DNA from: Vibrio sp. STUT-A11
GTDB taxonomy: Bacteria > Pseudomonadota > Gammaproteobacteria > Enterobacterales > Vibrionaceae
Length of the DNA: 64,000 nt
Reading direction: 5' to 3'
NCBI RefSeq assembly: GCF_026000435.1
Contig: NZ_AP026763.1
Span: 62,001-126,000 of the forward strand
The notes under the pieces were generated by a model. It made no database searches and was not told where the DNA came from. It saw only the letters and a list, made by a program, of their open reading frames with translations. Both the position numbers and the translations under genes were made by a program. Shown piece after piece: positions 42,787 through 50,024 of the stretch (position 1 is its first letter; every line of letters starts with the position of its first letter).

Positions 42787-43281
42787 ATGTCTCATCCTAC
42801 ATGGCAATTAGCGTTAGAGTCGGGCGCATTGGTATTAACACCGTGTCCGGGTACCAAAAATGTTGCGCTACAAGCATCACTTGAGCAGTTGAAAGAGCAG
42901 GGCGTTCAAGCCGTTGTTACCGCATTGGATAACACTGAACTGGCAGCTAAAAATGTCTCCGAGTTGGGTGAAATCACTCAGCAACTGGGTATGAAATGGT
43001 TTCAGGTCGAGATAGAAGACGATTGTGCACCAGATGAGGTGTTTGCGACGAAATGGCAGCACGCGAGTCCTAAGCTACACGCCATTCTTGCCGAGGGCGG
43101 TAAGGTTGCCATGCACTGTATGGGTGGCTCCGGCCGGACTGGTCTTTTGGCTGCGCACTTACTGCTTGAGAAAGAGTGGGTACTAGACGATATCGTGCGT
43201 GAAGTACAGGCTTTGCGCCCTGGCGCATTTACGAAACCAGTGCAGGTTGAGTACATCGAGCACGTAGCACAGAGTGCTTGA
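42787..43281 (+). CDS. CX5R dual-specificity-type phosphatase in the arsenic operon
   Basis: The 164-residue product has the protein-tyrosine-phosphatase signature HCMGGSGRTG, with nucleophile Cys111 and Arg117, and an upstream acidic loop (VEIEDDCAPDE) that could give the general acid. The fold matches CDKN3/dual-specificity-like phosphatases, which are small and cytosolic. It is not the low-molecular-weight arsenate reductase ArsC fold. It lies between gapdh and arsJ and is probably co-transcribed with gapdh (AGAGG ribosome site, 12-base gap). Its role in arsenate handling is unknown; it might hydrolyse a phosphorylated or arsenylated glycerate, or act on a protein. Confidence 0.85.
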   Translation: MSHPTWQLALESGALVLTPCPGTKNVALQASLEQLKEQGVQAVVTALDNTELAAKNVSELGEITQQLGMKWFQVEIEDDCAPDEVFATKWQHASPKLHAILAEGGKVAMHCMGGSGRTGLLAAHLLLEKEWVLDDIVREVQALRPGAFTKPVQVEYIEHVAQSA

Positions 43282-43441
43282 TCAGCTAATAGAGCTTTTG
43301 GAATACTATGATCTAAAAGCTCTATCAAACCCGTTTAGCTTGTGTTTCTGATGCAAGATTGATATCTGTTTTTTATCATATCTTTTTGATTTTAAATGCA
43401 TTAATCACATTTTCGGCTAAGGCTGGCTGGGCTGGTATGTT

Positions 43442-43525
43442 TACACCAATATCAACAGAAGATATTGGTGTACAGGTTTTACAGCATTTGGCACATCATG
43501 ATCCAAATGCTTTTATTGCTGTACA
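43442..43525 (+). other. Tandem inverted repeats in the phosphatase-arsJ gap
   Basis: A 12-bp stem (TACACCAATATC/GATATTGGTGTA, 43442-43472) is followed by nested arms: TGTACAG (43469-43475) with CTGTACA (43519-43525), enclosing GCATTTGG (43484-43491) with CCAAATGC (43503-43510). The first and second structures share TGTA and so are mutually exclusive, like an attenuator or a small mobile palindromic element. A 60-codon frame spans it (43359-43541) but shows no convincing protein features. Confidence 0.6.
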
Positions 43526-43537
43526 TCTGAGGTCAAA

Positions 43538-44755
43538 ATGATTTCACAACTTAGCAAAAGTATCCGCCAGTACATGTTGGTGACGTTTAACTATTGGAAC
43601 TTTACGGTTACCGATGGCGCTTTACGTATGCTGGTGGTGCTTTACTTTCACGATTTGGGTTATTCAACCCTGGCGATAGCGTCGCTTTTCCTTTTCTATG
43701 AGTTTTTTGGCGTGGTTACCAATCTGATTGGTGGTTGGTTAGGGGCGAGATTAGGCCTGAATAAAACCATGAACATCGGGCTGGCGATGCAAGTTTTTGC
43801 TTTGTTGATGCTCGCTGTACCAAATGTTTGGTTAACGATCCCTTGGGTAATGGCGGCACAGGCGCTGTCGGGGATTGCTAAAGACCTCAACAAGATGAGT
43901 GCAAAGAGTGCGATCAAGACCTTAGTGCCAGATGAGCAACAAGGCGCCCTTTATAAATGGGTGGCGATTCTTACTGGTTCGAAGAATGCGCTCAAAGGTG
44001 CAGGATTCTTTGTTGGTGGCTTGTTATTGACTTGGGTGGGTTTCCAAAATTCCATGTTCATTATGGCAGGTGTTTTGGCGGTGGTGTTTGTTTGTAGCAT
44101 GATCTGGCTAGAAGCCGATATGGGCAAAGCCAAAAGCAAACCTAAGTTTCGCCATATTTTCTCTAAATCAGAATCAGTGAATATCCTGTCAGCAGCGCGT
44201 ATGTTCCTGTTCGGAGCCCGTGATGTTTGGTTTGTGGTTGCTCTGCCTGTTTATCTCGGCAGTGTCTTTGGTTGGGATCACCTGTGGGTGGGTGGCTTCT
44301 TAGCTGCATGGGTGATCGCGTATGGCTTTGTGCAAGGTTTCGCACCACGTATTACCGGTAAAGCGCAAGGCCGCATACCCGATGGCAGTGCCGCACTTGT
44401 TTGGGCGGGCATATTAGCTTTGATTACGGGAGGCATCGCTTACGGAGTACAAGTCGGTTGGCAACCACAACTTGTGATTGTGGTTGGTCTGATGATTTTT
44501 GGCGCGGTATTCGCGATCAACTCTTCGCTTCACTCCTACCTGATTGTCAGCTATGCCAAAGGTGATGGAGTATCGTTAGATGTGGGTTTCTATTATATGG
44601 CGAATGCGATGGGTCGTTTGATTGGGACTGTGCTGTCAGGCTGGATTTACCAGGAAGCCGGATTAGCTGCTTGTCTGTGGGTATCTTTCGCGTTCCTTGC
44701 TTTGACCACTCTGATTTCCGTCAAGTTGCCCAAAGCCAAGACAGTGACGGCTTGA
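43538..44755 (+). CDS. arsJ: ArsJ, organoarsenical (1-arseno-3-phosphoglycerate) exporter
   Basis: A 405-residue major-facilitator-type inner-membrane protein with about 11-12 hydrophobic segments. Features of ArsJ include YMLVTFNYWNFTVTDGALRMLVVLYFHDLGY at the N-terminus and the loop SGIAKDLNKMSAKSAIKTLVP. The preceding gapdh supports the assignment: together they give arsenate resistance by making and exporting the unstable 1-arseno-3-phosphoglycerate. It follows the phosphatase gene after a structured 256-base gap and ends at a terminator. Confidence 0.92.
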   Translation: MISQLSKSIRQYMLVTFNYWNFTVTDGALRMLVVLYFHDLGYSTLAIASLFLFYEFFGVVTNLIGGWLGARLGLNKTMNIGLAMQVFALLMLAVPNVWLTIPWVMAAQALSGIAKDLNKMSAKSAIKTLVPDEQQGALYKWVAILTGSKNALKGAGFFVGGLLLTWVGFQNSMFIMAGVLAVVFVCSMIWLEADMGKAKSKPKFRHIFSKSESVNILSAARMFLFGARDVWFVVALPVYLGSVFGWDHLWVGGFLAAWVIAYGFVQGFAPRITGKAQGRIPDGSAALVWAGILALITGGIAYGVQVGWQPQLVIVVGLMIFGAVFAINSSLHSYLIVSYAKGDGVSLDVGFYYMANAMGRLIGTVLSGWIYQEAGLAACLWVSFAFLALTTLISVKLPKAKTVTA

Positions 44756-44777
44756 GCGTCCACTTTCACTTCGTATC

Positions 44778-44802
44778 GGGCTCTTTTATGGAGCCCTTTT
44801 TT
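44778..44802 (+). terminator. Terminator of the arsenic operon
   Basis: GGGCTC pairs with GAGCCC around a 7-base loop and is followed by six T residues. Confidence 0.88.
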
Positions 44803-44986
44803 GTCTCTGTTTGTTCATTCTCACCTTTCACTGTGATTTTTCTTGCTGTCATTGCCATGGATTAAAATTGGCTGTTTCAATCTTTCTGAGTTAAAAATAA
44901 GCAAAAACAGTTTGTTAAGCACACCTCTGCCAGGAAATTACCCTATGCTATAAACAAACGATAAGCGACTCAGTTTAGGAACAAGT

Positions 44987-46000
44987 ATGAGAGAAAGGGT
45001 TCTGTTTTTTGATCTATTGCGCTGTGTGGCGGCGGTCGCAGTGATCGCCATTCACGTTTTAGCACCTTATCGAGATGAATTAGGCGTCATTCCTTTCGAG
45101 CAGTGGCTTACGGCTGTGGGAGTCAATAGTGTGACCCGCTGGGCGGTACCGGTTTTTATTCTGATCACTGGCGCGTTAATGCTCACCGATACCCGACCAT
45201 TTGATGGCAAATATTATTTAAAAAGGCGTTTGGGTAAAGTCCTGATTCCTTTTATTTTGTGGTCGGTGTTTTACGCTTACCTATCGGGATGGACGGCGCA
45301 GGGGTTTGACTTTGAAACGGTTAAAGAGGTTTTGAGTAATAGTGTCCACCATGAAACCTATTATCATTTGGGCTTTTTCTATTACTTTATCCCGCTCTAT
45401 TTCGTGATCCCTCTGTTTCAATGGATGGCGCGGAATGTTGACGATAATGTTTTATATACCTATCTGGCATTCTGGTTGTGCACCAGTACCTTATTTCTGT
45501 TCAAGATAGACGGTCCTTGGAGTAATCAAATGTGGCTCTATATGGGTTATTTACCTTTGGGCTATGTATTGTACCAAAAGTTGTCTTTGAGCCGTTCGAA
45601 CGTCACTCTGTTTACTGGCTTGGGTCTCGCCGCGTTGGCGGTTACCTTTGTTATGGTGGTAACAAACAGTTTGGAAGCGGAGAAATATACAGTAGGACGC
45701 TGGTTGTCATACAAAACGCTGAACGTGATTCTGGCCGCGTCGATGATTTTTATGTTGGCACGCTATTTTGGCGAAGGACTACCGCCTAAGGTACAAAAAG
45801 TCGTGAGCTTTATTAGCCAGCACAGCCTAGGTATTTATTTGTTGCATCCTATCTTTTTATGGCCGATGAAAGAATTTGGCTGGTATGAAGGGCATCCGGC
45901 GTGGGTGATACCAGTGTGGATAATATTAAGCGGCGCTGGAGCCTTGGCGATGAGTTATCTGTTCTCTCGTTCGGTCAAGACTCGCTGGCTACTGCCTTAG
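44987..46000 (+). CDS. Acyltransferase-3 family membrane protein
   Basis: The 337-residue product has about ten hydrophobic segments and the acyltransferase-3 start RVLFFDLLRCVAAVAVIAIHV (with the conserved Arg and His). WAVPVFILITGALML and KRRLGKVLIPFILWS follow. Members such as E. coli WecH add acetyl groups to surface sugars. The donor and acceptor here are unknown. AGGAACAAGT precedes the ATG. It stands alone between the arsenic operon and the converging DUF2500 gene. Confidence 0.88.
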   Translation: MRERVLFFDLLRCVAAVAVIAIHVLAPYRDELGVIPFEQWLTAVGVNSVTRWAVPVFILITGALMLTDTRPFDGKYYLKRRLGKVLIPFILWSVFYAYLSGWTAQGFDFETVKEVLSNSVHHETYYHLGFFYYFIPLYFVIPLFQWMARNVDDNVLYTYLAFWLCTSTLFLFKIDGPWSNQMWLYMGYLPLGYVLYQKLSLSRSNVTLFTGLGLAALAVTFVMVVTNSLEAEKYTVGRWLSYKTLNVILAASMIFMLARYFGEGLPPKVQKVVSFISQHSLGIYLLHPIFLWPMKEFGWYEGHPAWVIPVWIILSGAGALAMSYLFSRSVKTRWLLP

Positions 46001-46018
46001 TTGATACCAATCGTAGTA

Positions 46019-46348
46019 TTACTGCTTCAGGGCGAAATGGAGAAACTTATCGCCTTGGTAAGTGAGTTTTCCTTTATCGCCCGGATTGAGCGCATGGTAA
46101 TAGTGGACACCAATTTGGAACTCACGTTTGGGACCAACAGGGCTACGCTGCACGTAAATCCAATACTCTTGATCATCTTCTCCCGGCGCTGCATCCGGAA
46201 TATCGATGGCTTGTTTATCTAGGATGGTCACTTGAACACATTGCTCAGGGGCGCCCTCACCAACATAGTGTTTGCTGTAGAGGCGAAAGAAAACCCAGGC
46301 TCCTAGCGCTATTAGGGCAAAAAGAGCCAAAATAAATTGAATTGGCAT
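46019..46348 (-). CDS. DUF2500 (YhhM-like) membrane-anchored protein
   Basis: Starting at MPIQFILALFALIALGAWVFF, preceded by GGAGATC, the product is 109 residues; the long open frame upstream is spurious. One N-terminal membrane segment is followed by a small beta-domain. It matches the DUF2500 pattern: VQVTILDKQ, YWIYVQ, REFQIGVHYYHALNPGDKGKLTYQG. Function is unknown. E. coli YhhM lies near ftsYEX, and here ftsYEX is a few kilobases away. Confidence 0.8.
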   Translation of the reverse strand: MPIQFILALFALIALGAWVFFRLYSKHYVGEGAPEQCVQVTILDKQAIDIPDAAPGEDDQEYWIYVQRSPVGPKREFQIGVHYYHALNPGDKGKLTYQGDKFLHFALKQ

Positions 46349-46589
46349 GATGATCTCCAGTCTTTCGGTGGTGCCTATTTTACAGAACTCCCCGTTGAAA
46401 CGATGTGTTGACGCACAGGATTCGTGAATCATCAAAATGCGGTAAGATTTTATTCGGCGCACTTCACAGTTTATATGCGTACAAGGACACAGTTTGAATT
46501 GAAAGTAGTACTTAACCGCTCGAAAAAGCTCTAAATTTATAGAAGAGTAAAATGCATAATAAAGAAAGCGTCTTGTGAGGAGGGTGACG

Positions 46590-46958
46590 ATGTCAGATAT
46601 TGAAAAAGTAGTCATACGTACCCGAACGATCGAAAAACTTTTGCGTACTCAATATCATGCAGAAGGGAAAGGGCTGCATCAGCTCATTAATAGCTGTGAA
46701 GAGCGACTACCGCATGATGTGATCGCAAAATTGCGCTATATCGCTACGGTGCGTAATAAGATTGTTCACGAAGAAGATTTTCAGCTCGATGATCGAAAGA
46801 ATTTTATGGCAGTGTGTGATGATTGTGAAAAAGAATTGACGCCAAGAAGTTCGCGCTTTATCTGGCGAGCCGCAATTTTTTTGATGGCGTTGATCACGCT
46901 TGCTGCTCTTGGCTTCTACTATATGCATTGGGATCTACTATCTGAACACATAAATTAG
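46590..46958 (+). CDS. DUF4145-like protein with C-terminal membrane segment
   Basis: From ATG 46590 (good GAGGAGGGTG site) the product is 122 residues. A helical N-terminal domain (RTRTIEKLLRTQYHAEGKGLHQLINSCEERLP...ATVRNKIVHEEDF) has the RNKIVHE motif of DUF4145/HEPN-like families. A C-terminal membrane helix (WRAAIFLMALITLAALGFYYM) ends the chain. In HEPN proteins an RxxxxH motif is the RNase centre; here RNKIVH fits that spacing, so a membrane-tethered RNase-like role is possible but unproven. Confidence 0.7.
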   Translation: MSDIEKVVIRTRTIEKLLRTQYHAEGKGLHQLINSCEERLPHDVIAKLRYIATVRNKIVHEEDFQLDDRKNFMAVCDDCEKELTPRSSRFIWRAAIFLMALITLAALGFYYMHWDLLSEHIN

Positions 46959-46975
46959 GGCCAATATATAAAAAC

Positions 46976-47003
46976 AAAAAAGGACGCATTAGCGTCCTTT
47001 TTT
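46976..47003. terminator. Bidirectional terminator after the DUF4145-like gene
   Basis: AAAAAAGGACGC pairs with GCGTCCTTTTTT around ATTA. The converging small gene on the minus strand would share it. Confidence 0.92.
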
Positions 47004-47019
47004 ACTTTTAATCAGTAGC

Positions 47020-47100
47020 TTAGTACATCATTGGCAGTGTCATTAAACCCACAACCACTGCAATCATTACCAGCCCTTGTTTTTGAGAAGATGAAATCAT
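47020..47100 (-). CDS. 26-residue hydrophobic peptide (candidate small membrane protein)
   Basis: An ATG with AGGGG eight bases upstream opens a 27-codon frame: MISSSQKQG followed by a hydrophobic segment LVMIAVVVGLMTLP and ending MMY. The layout (short polar N-terminus, one membrane span, strong ribosome site, terminator just downstream) is that of bacterial single-span miniproteins. I do not recognise a named family. Conservation in other vibrios would be the key test. Confidence 0.55.
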   Translation of the reverse strand: MISSSQKQGLVMIAVVVGLMTLPMMY

Positions 47101-47910
47101 AACACTACCCCTAAATCTTGATGAACTCTATGCATTTAATATAGCACCATTTTTCAGGTTTGATCAACGTATCTGGCGAAAAGTTTTTAAAACTTACAGT
47201 TAACTGACCTATTTTTACCTTGTTTTGACTAATTGAACTATGTTTTTTACGTTGTATTTAAAGTGTTCGGTTTGTGTCTTTATTGTTCGTTTTTGATTTA
47301 AGTATATGATTTTAAAGTGTAAGAAAGGTCTTACATATTGTTTAAATATTGTTTTTTGTCTCAGGGGTTAGGTTGGTGCTTAATGTTGCCTGTGTTTCTC
47401 AAAATCTGAGAAAACCTAGTTAATTCTATTCCGGTGGGAGGCGAGGAGCTGCTATCTCGAAGGTATATTTCTCAACTGGTAAGATAATCTAAGTGCCAAA
47501 AGGGGTTAGCACGCAACGATAATGCGAACCAGTGGTTTGTGAGTCTAACTTTATTAATGCTCTTAAATATCATCATGTTAATGTTGGTTTGCTCGACTTT
47601 ATTATCTGTATGTATGCCTGATATTAGGCTCTTATGTTGGCCCTGTAGGGGTTAATGGTGCATTCTATGGCGTACAATGGGGCTTTTGTTTTTAATGTTT
47701 GTTCTTTGTACGTATTGACTGACGAGTAGGCATCTTGACTGAATAGTTAGCAACTTTTCTATTTAAGTATTGAGTTAGTTGATGTCGTATTTAGTTGTTC
47801 TAAATAGAAGGTCAAATGTCCCGAATCGCTAGCGAGATCCAACTTTCGCAGATTGTGCCTTTACATCAACATCGGTCTACCTAGACTAGCGGCGAGTTTA
47901 AGTAAAAGGT
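47101..47910. other. 810-base stretch without a supported gene
   Basis: AT-rich with many short TTTAAAT-like tracts in its first third. One 33-codon hydrophobic frame begins near 47557 but has no ribosome site. The size suggests a regulatory region, a small RNA or a decayed gene, but I see no specific motif. Confidence 0.4.
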
Positions 47911-48540
47911 ATGTACAGCATGTGGAGTTGGCTGGCTATAGGGCTATCAGGTGTGTATTCCGTATTGGGGGCTAAGCAAGCCAATCCAACGCAATCTCTC
48001 GTCTTTAAAATATTTACTCTGTTACTCCTTCTTGTGCTGGTTTTAACTCAAGGTACGCCAGCATCTTATACCTATTGGATTGCTGGTGGTCTGGGTGTAT
48101 CGATAATTGCCGACACGCTACACTCACTCCGTTCACGTAAACTGATTTATTTCTTCGGCTACTTAGTGGCGCAGGTTTGCTATAGCAAATCGTTCTGGAT
48201 GCAGTTGAACGGAGACATTATTTGGTGGTTATTGGCGTTATTGCTGGCGGCTAGCATCGTGGCGTTCTTTTTATTGTTACCTCAACTCGATTCTTTGGTC
48301 TTTCCTGTGGTGATCATGGGCATGATGCTGGTGCAGATGGCTTGGGCTGCTGGAGAGGTCTGGTTACAGTCGCCTAGTTACGCACATGCGATTGGATTCA
48401 GTGGCACCTTGGTCATGACCTACTCAGCGTTGGCTTACGCGATTCATGGTTACCGTAAGCCGATGAAGCGCGCGTACGTATGGGTGAGTGGGAGCTATTT
48501 CATGGCGCATGCACTTATCGTCGCTTCGATTATTTACTAA
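47911..48540 (+). CDS. YhhN-family integral membrane protein (lysoplasmalogenase-like)
   Basis: The 209-residue product is almost entirely hydrophobic, with about eight membrane segments. YhhN-type features include the acidic LGVSIIADTLHSL and LVMTYSALAYAIHGY. The human member TMEM86B hydrolyses lysoplasmalogen; bacterial roles are unclear. The start may be 47911 or the ATG three codons later (47920), which has better spacing to AAAAGG. Confidence 0.85.
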   Translation: MYSMWSWLAIGLSGVYSVLGAKQANPTQSLVFKIFTLLLLLVLVLTQGTPASYTYWIAGGLGVSIIADTLHSLRSRKLIYFFGYLVAQVCYSKSFWMQLNGDIIWWLLALLLAASIVAFFLLLPQLDSLVFPVVIMGMMLVQMAWAAGEVWLQSPSYAHAIGFSGTLVMTYSALAYAIHGYRKPMKRAYVWVSGSYFMAHALIVASIIY

Positions 48541-48609
48541 TCTAGGTCAAAGCAGCCTTAGACGTTTTAAGTACACTGGTCGTATTCAATATGACGATTG
48601 GAGACGATG

Positions 48610-48831
48610 ATGAGTGACATTCATGCCCACAACCTTCTAAACCTGCTTCGTGAGAGCCCAATGACTCGTGAAGAGCTTGCGGTCTATTTTGGCTTAGATG
48701 TCCGCTTTCATACTTGCAAACTGAGTGATTTAGACTTGGACACATTGCTTGCGTTTTTATTAAAACGAGAAAAAGTTCGTGAGCTAGAAGGGAAGTTTGT
48801 AGTTAATATGGCGCGTGTTTGCAATCACTAA
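48610..48831 (+). CDS. yecH: YecH-family small metal-binding-like protein
   Basis: From ATG 48610 (TTGGAGACG upstream; an adjacent ATG at 48607 is possible) the product is 73 residues. DIHAHNLLNLL, the central VRFHTCKLSDLDLDTLLAFL and the terminal VNMARVCNH match E. coli YecH, with conserved His and Cys residues likely to bind a metal. Function is unknown. It is followed by a strong terminator. Confidence 0.82.
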   Translation: MSDIHAHNLLNLLRESPMTREELAVYFGLDVRFHTCKLSDLDLDTLLAFLLKREKVRELEGKFVVNMARVCNH

Positions 48832-48866
48832 ACGGCAACACGCTGTCAGCCTCTGATGACTAATAC

Positions 48867-48896
48867 AAAACAGCCGCTCTTGTGAGCGGCTGTTTT
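48867..48896. terminator. Bidirectional terminator between yecH and the DUF1145 gene
   Basis: AAAACAGCCGCTC pairs with GAGCGGCTGTTTT around TTGT; it serves the two converging genes. Confidence 0.92.
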
Positions 48897-48908
48897 ATTA
48901 TCAGGTGT

Positions 48909-49175
48909 TTACATCATGTGCTTGCGACGGATATCGAGCAGAGCAAAGATGCCAAAAATAAGGATGGAATATTTCTCCCAGCTACTCATTTTTATCTTAT
49001 CGCCAAATGCGCCGATGAAAATAGCCATTTGCAGGCCATGCATAATGAACAGGAACGCAGTCATAATATAGAGAGCAATCGCTGCATTGCCTGGGAACGG
49101 CATAACAATGTTAATGATCAATACCAACCAAACAAAGGCGATGGCCGCTTTGGCTAAGATGATTAGTGCTTTCAT
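48909..49175 (-). CDS. DUF1145 (YhhL-like) membrane protein
   Basis: An 88-residue protein with about three hydrophobic segments (ALIILAKAAIAFVWLVLIINIV; AIALYIMTAFLFIMHGLQMAIFIGAF; ILIFGIFALLDI). It matches the DUF1145 family, whose E. coli member YhhL also lies next to rsmD and ftsYEX. Function is unknown. It is co-oriented with rsmD, 26 bases downstream of it. Confidence 0.85.
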   Translation of the reverse strand: MKALIILAKAAIAFVWLVLIINIVMPFPGNAAIALYIMTAFLFIMHGLQMAIFIGAFGDKIKMSSWEKYSILIFGIFALLDIRRKHMM

Positions 49176-49201
49176 TTTGGTATCCTTTTTGAGTTGTGGC
49201 T

Positions 49202-49801
49202 CTACACGGACGTGCGTTCGTAGAGGCGATAACTGACTTGACCAGCGGTTTTTTCTCGATACAGATGCCAGCTTTCCGGCAGGTCGATCATATTCAGTTC
49301 TTTCTCGGTTTCAATATAAATCATCGCATCTTCAGCAAGCCAGCCGTTTTGCTCTAGCAAGCTCACGGTTTCATCCAATAAGCCTTTGCGAAATGGTGGA
49401 TCAATAAAGACCACATGATGGGGTGTCCCTGGTTGGTTTAAAAAGCTCAGTGCGTCGGTATTCACCACGTTAATGTTGGTCGCATTTAACGATGCCACGT
49501 TTTTCTTCAGTTGCTGAAACGCTTGCGGGTTCAGTTCTACCATTGTTACTTGTTCTGCCTGACGCGAAGCGGATTCAAAACCTAAGCCGCCAGAACCAGC
49601 AAACAAGTCGAGACACTTTGCTTGCGGCACATCTTGCGCCAGCCAGTTAAACAGCGTTTCTTTTACGCGATCGGTGGTCGGACGTAAGCCCTCTGCGTCA
49701 TGAACTGGGAGTTTTCGGCCTCTCCATAAGCCACTAATAATACGAACGAAGCCCGTTGTTGGCTTTTTTTGTGATGAGTTTTGCTGGCGACGTCTTACCA
49801 T
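49202..49801 (-). CDS. rsmD: 16S rRNA (guanine966-N2)-methyltransferase
   Basis: RsmD methylates G966 of 16S rRNA in the assembled 30S subunit. The 199-residue enzyme has IISGLWRGRKLPV, RPTTDRVKETLFNWL, the SAM-binding LDLFAGSGGLGFE, and the catalytic FIDPPF (a DPPY-type motif). It is divergent from ftsY across a 223-base gap, as in E. coli. Confidence 0.96.
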   Translation of the reverse strand: MVRRRQQNSSQKKPTTGFVRIISGLWRGRKLPVHDAEGLRPTTDRVKETLFNWLAQDVPQAKCLDLFAGSGGLGFESASRQAEQVTMVELNPQAFQQLKKNVASLNATNINVVNTDALSFLNQPGTPHHVVFIDPPFRKGLLDETVSLLEQNGWLAEDAMIYIETEKELNMIDLPESWHLYREKTAGQVSYRLYERTSV

Positions 49802-50024
49802 AGATTTTTTGACCGCTAATAAAGTGATACTATATCCAATCGCCCAAGCATTGAGCTTGGATACAGCCCAGAATATTCAAGATGACAGAGTGTAACACTA
49901 ATAAGATTAGATTCATCTAATTGAAAAGTTTTCACAGCTTTGTCATTCGCCTTTTTTAGACGGATAATAATCTTGTCAAAAAAGAGTCATTAATAGATAA
50001 AAAGATAATCTAGGATAGCCCCAG

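Noticed and set aside
43359..43541. 60-codon frame overlapping the arsJ start
   Set aside because: It spans perfect inverted repeats, has no convincing domain or ribosome site, and is better explained as non-coding structure. I keep it only as part of the hairpin finding.
46349..46615. N-terminal extension of the DUF2500 protein (frame open to 46615)
   Set aside because: The extension overlaps the DUF4145-like gene start on the other strand, is not protein-like, and the ATG at 46348 has a ribosome site and starts the membrane segment.
47557..47658. 33-codon hydrophobic frame in the 47.1-47.9 kb gap
   Set aside because: No ribosome-binding site and a Cys/Trp-rich end unlike a membrane miniprotein; probably chance.
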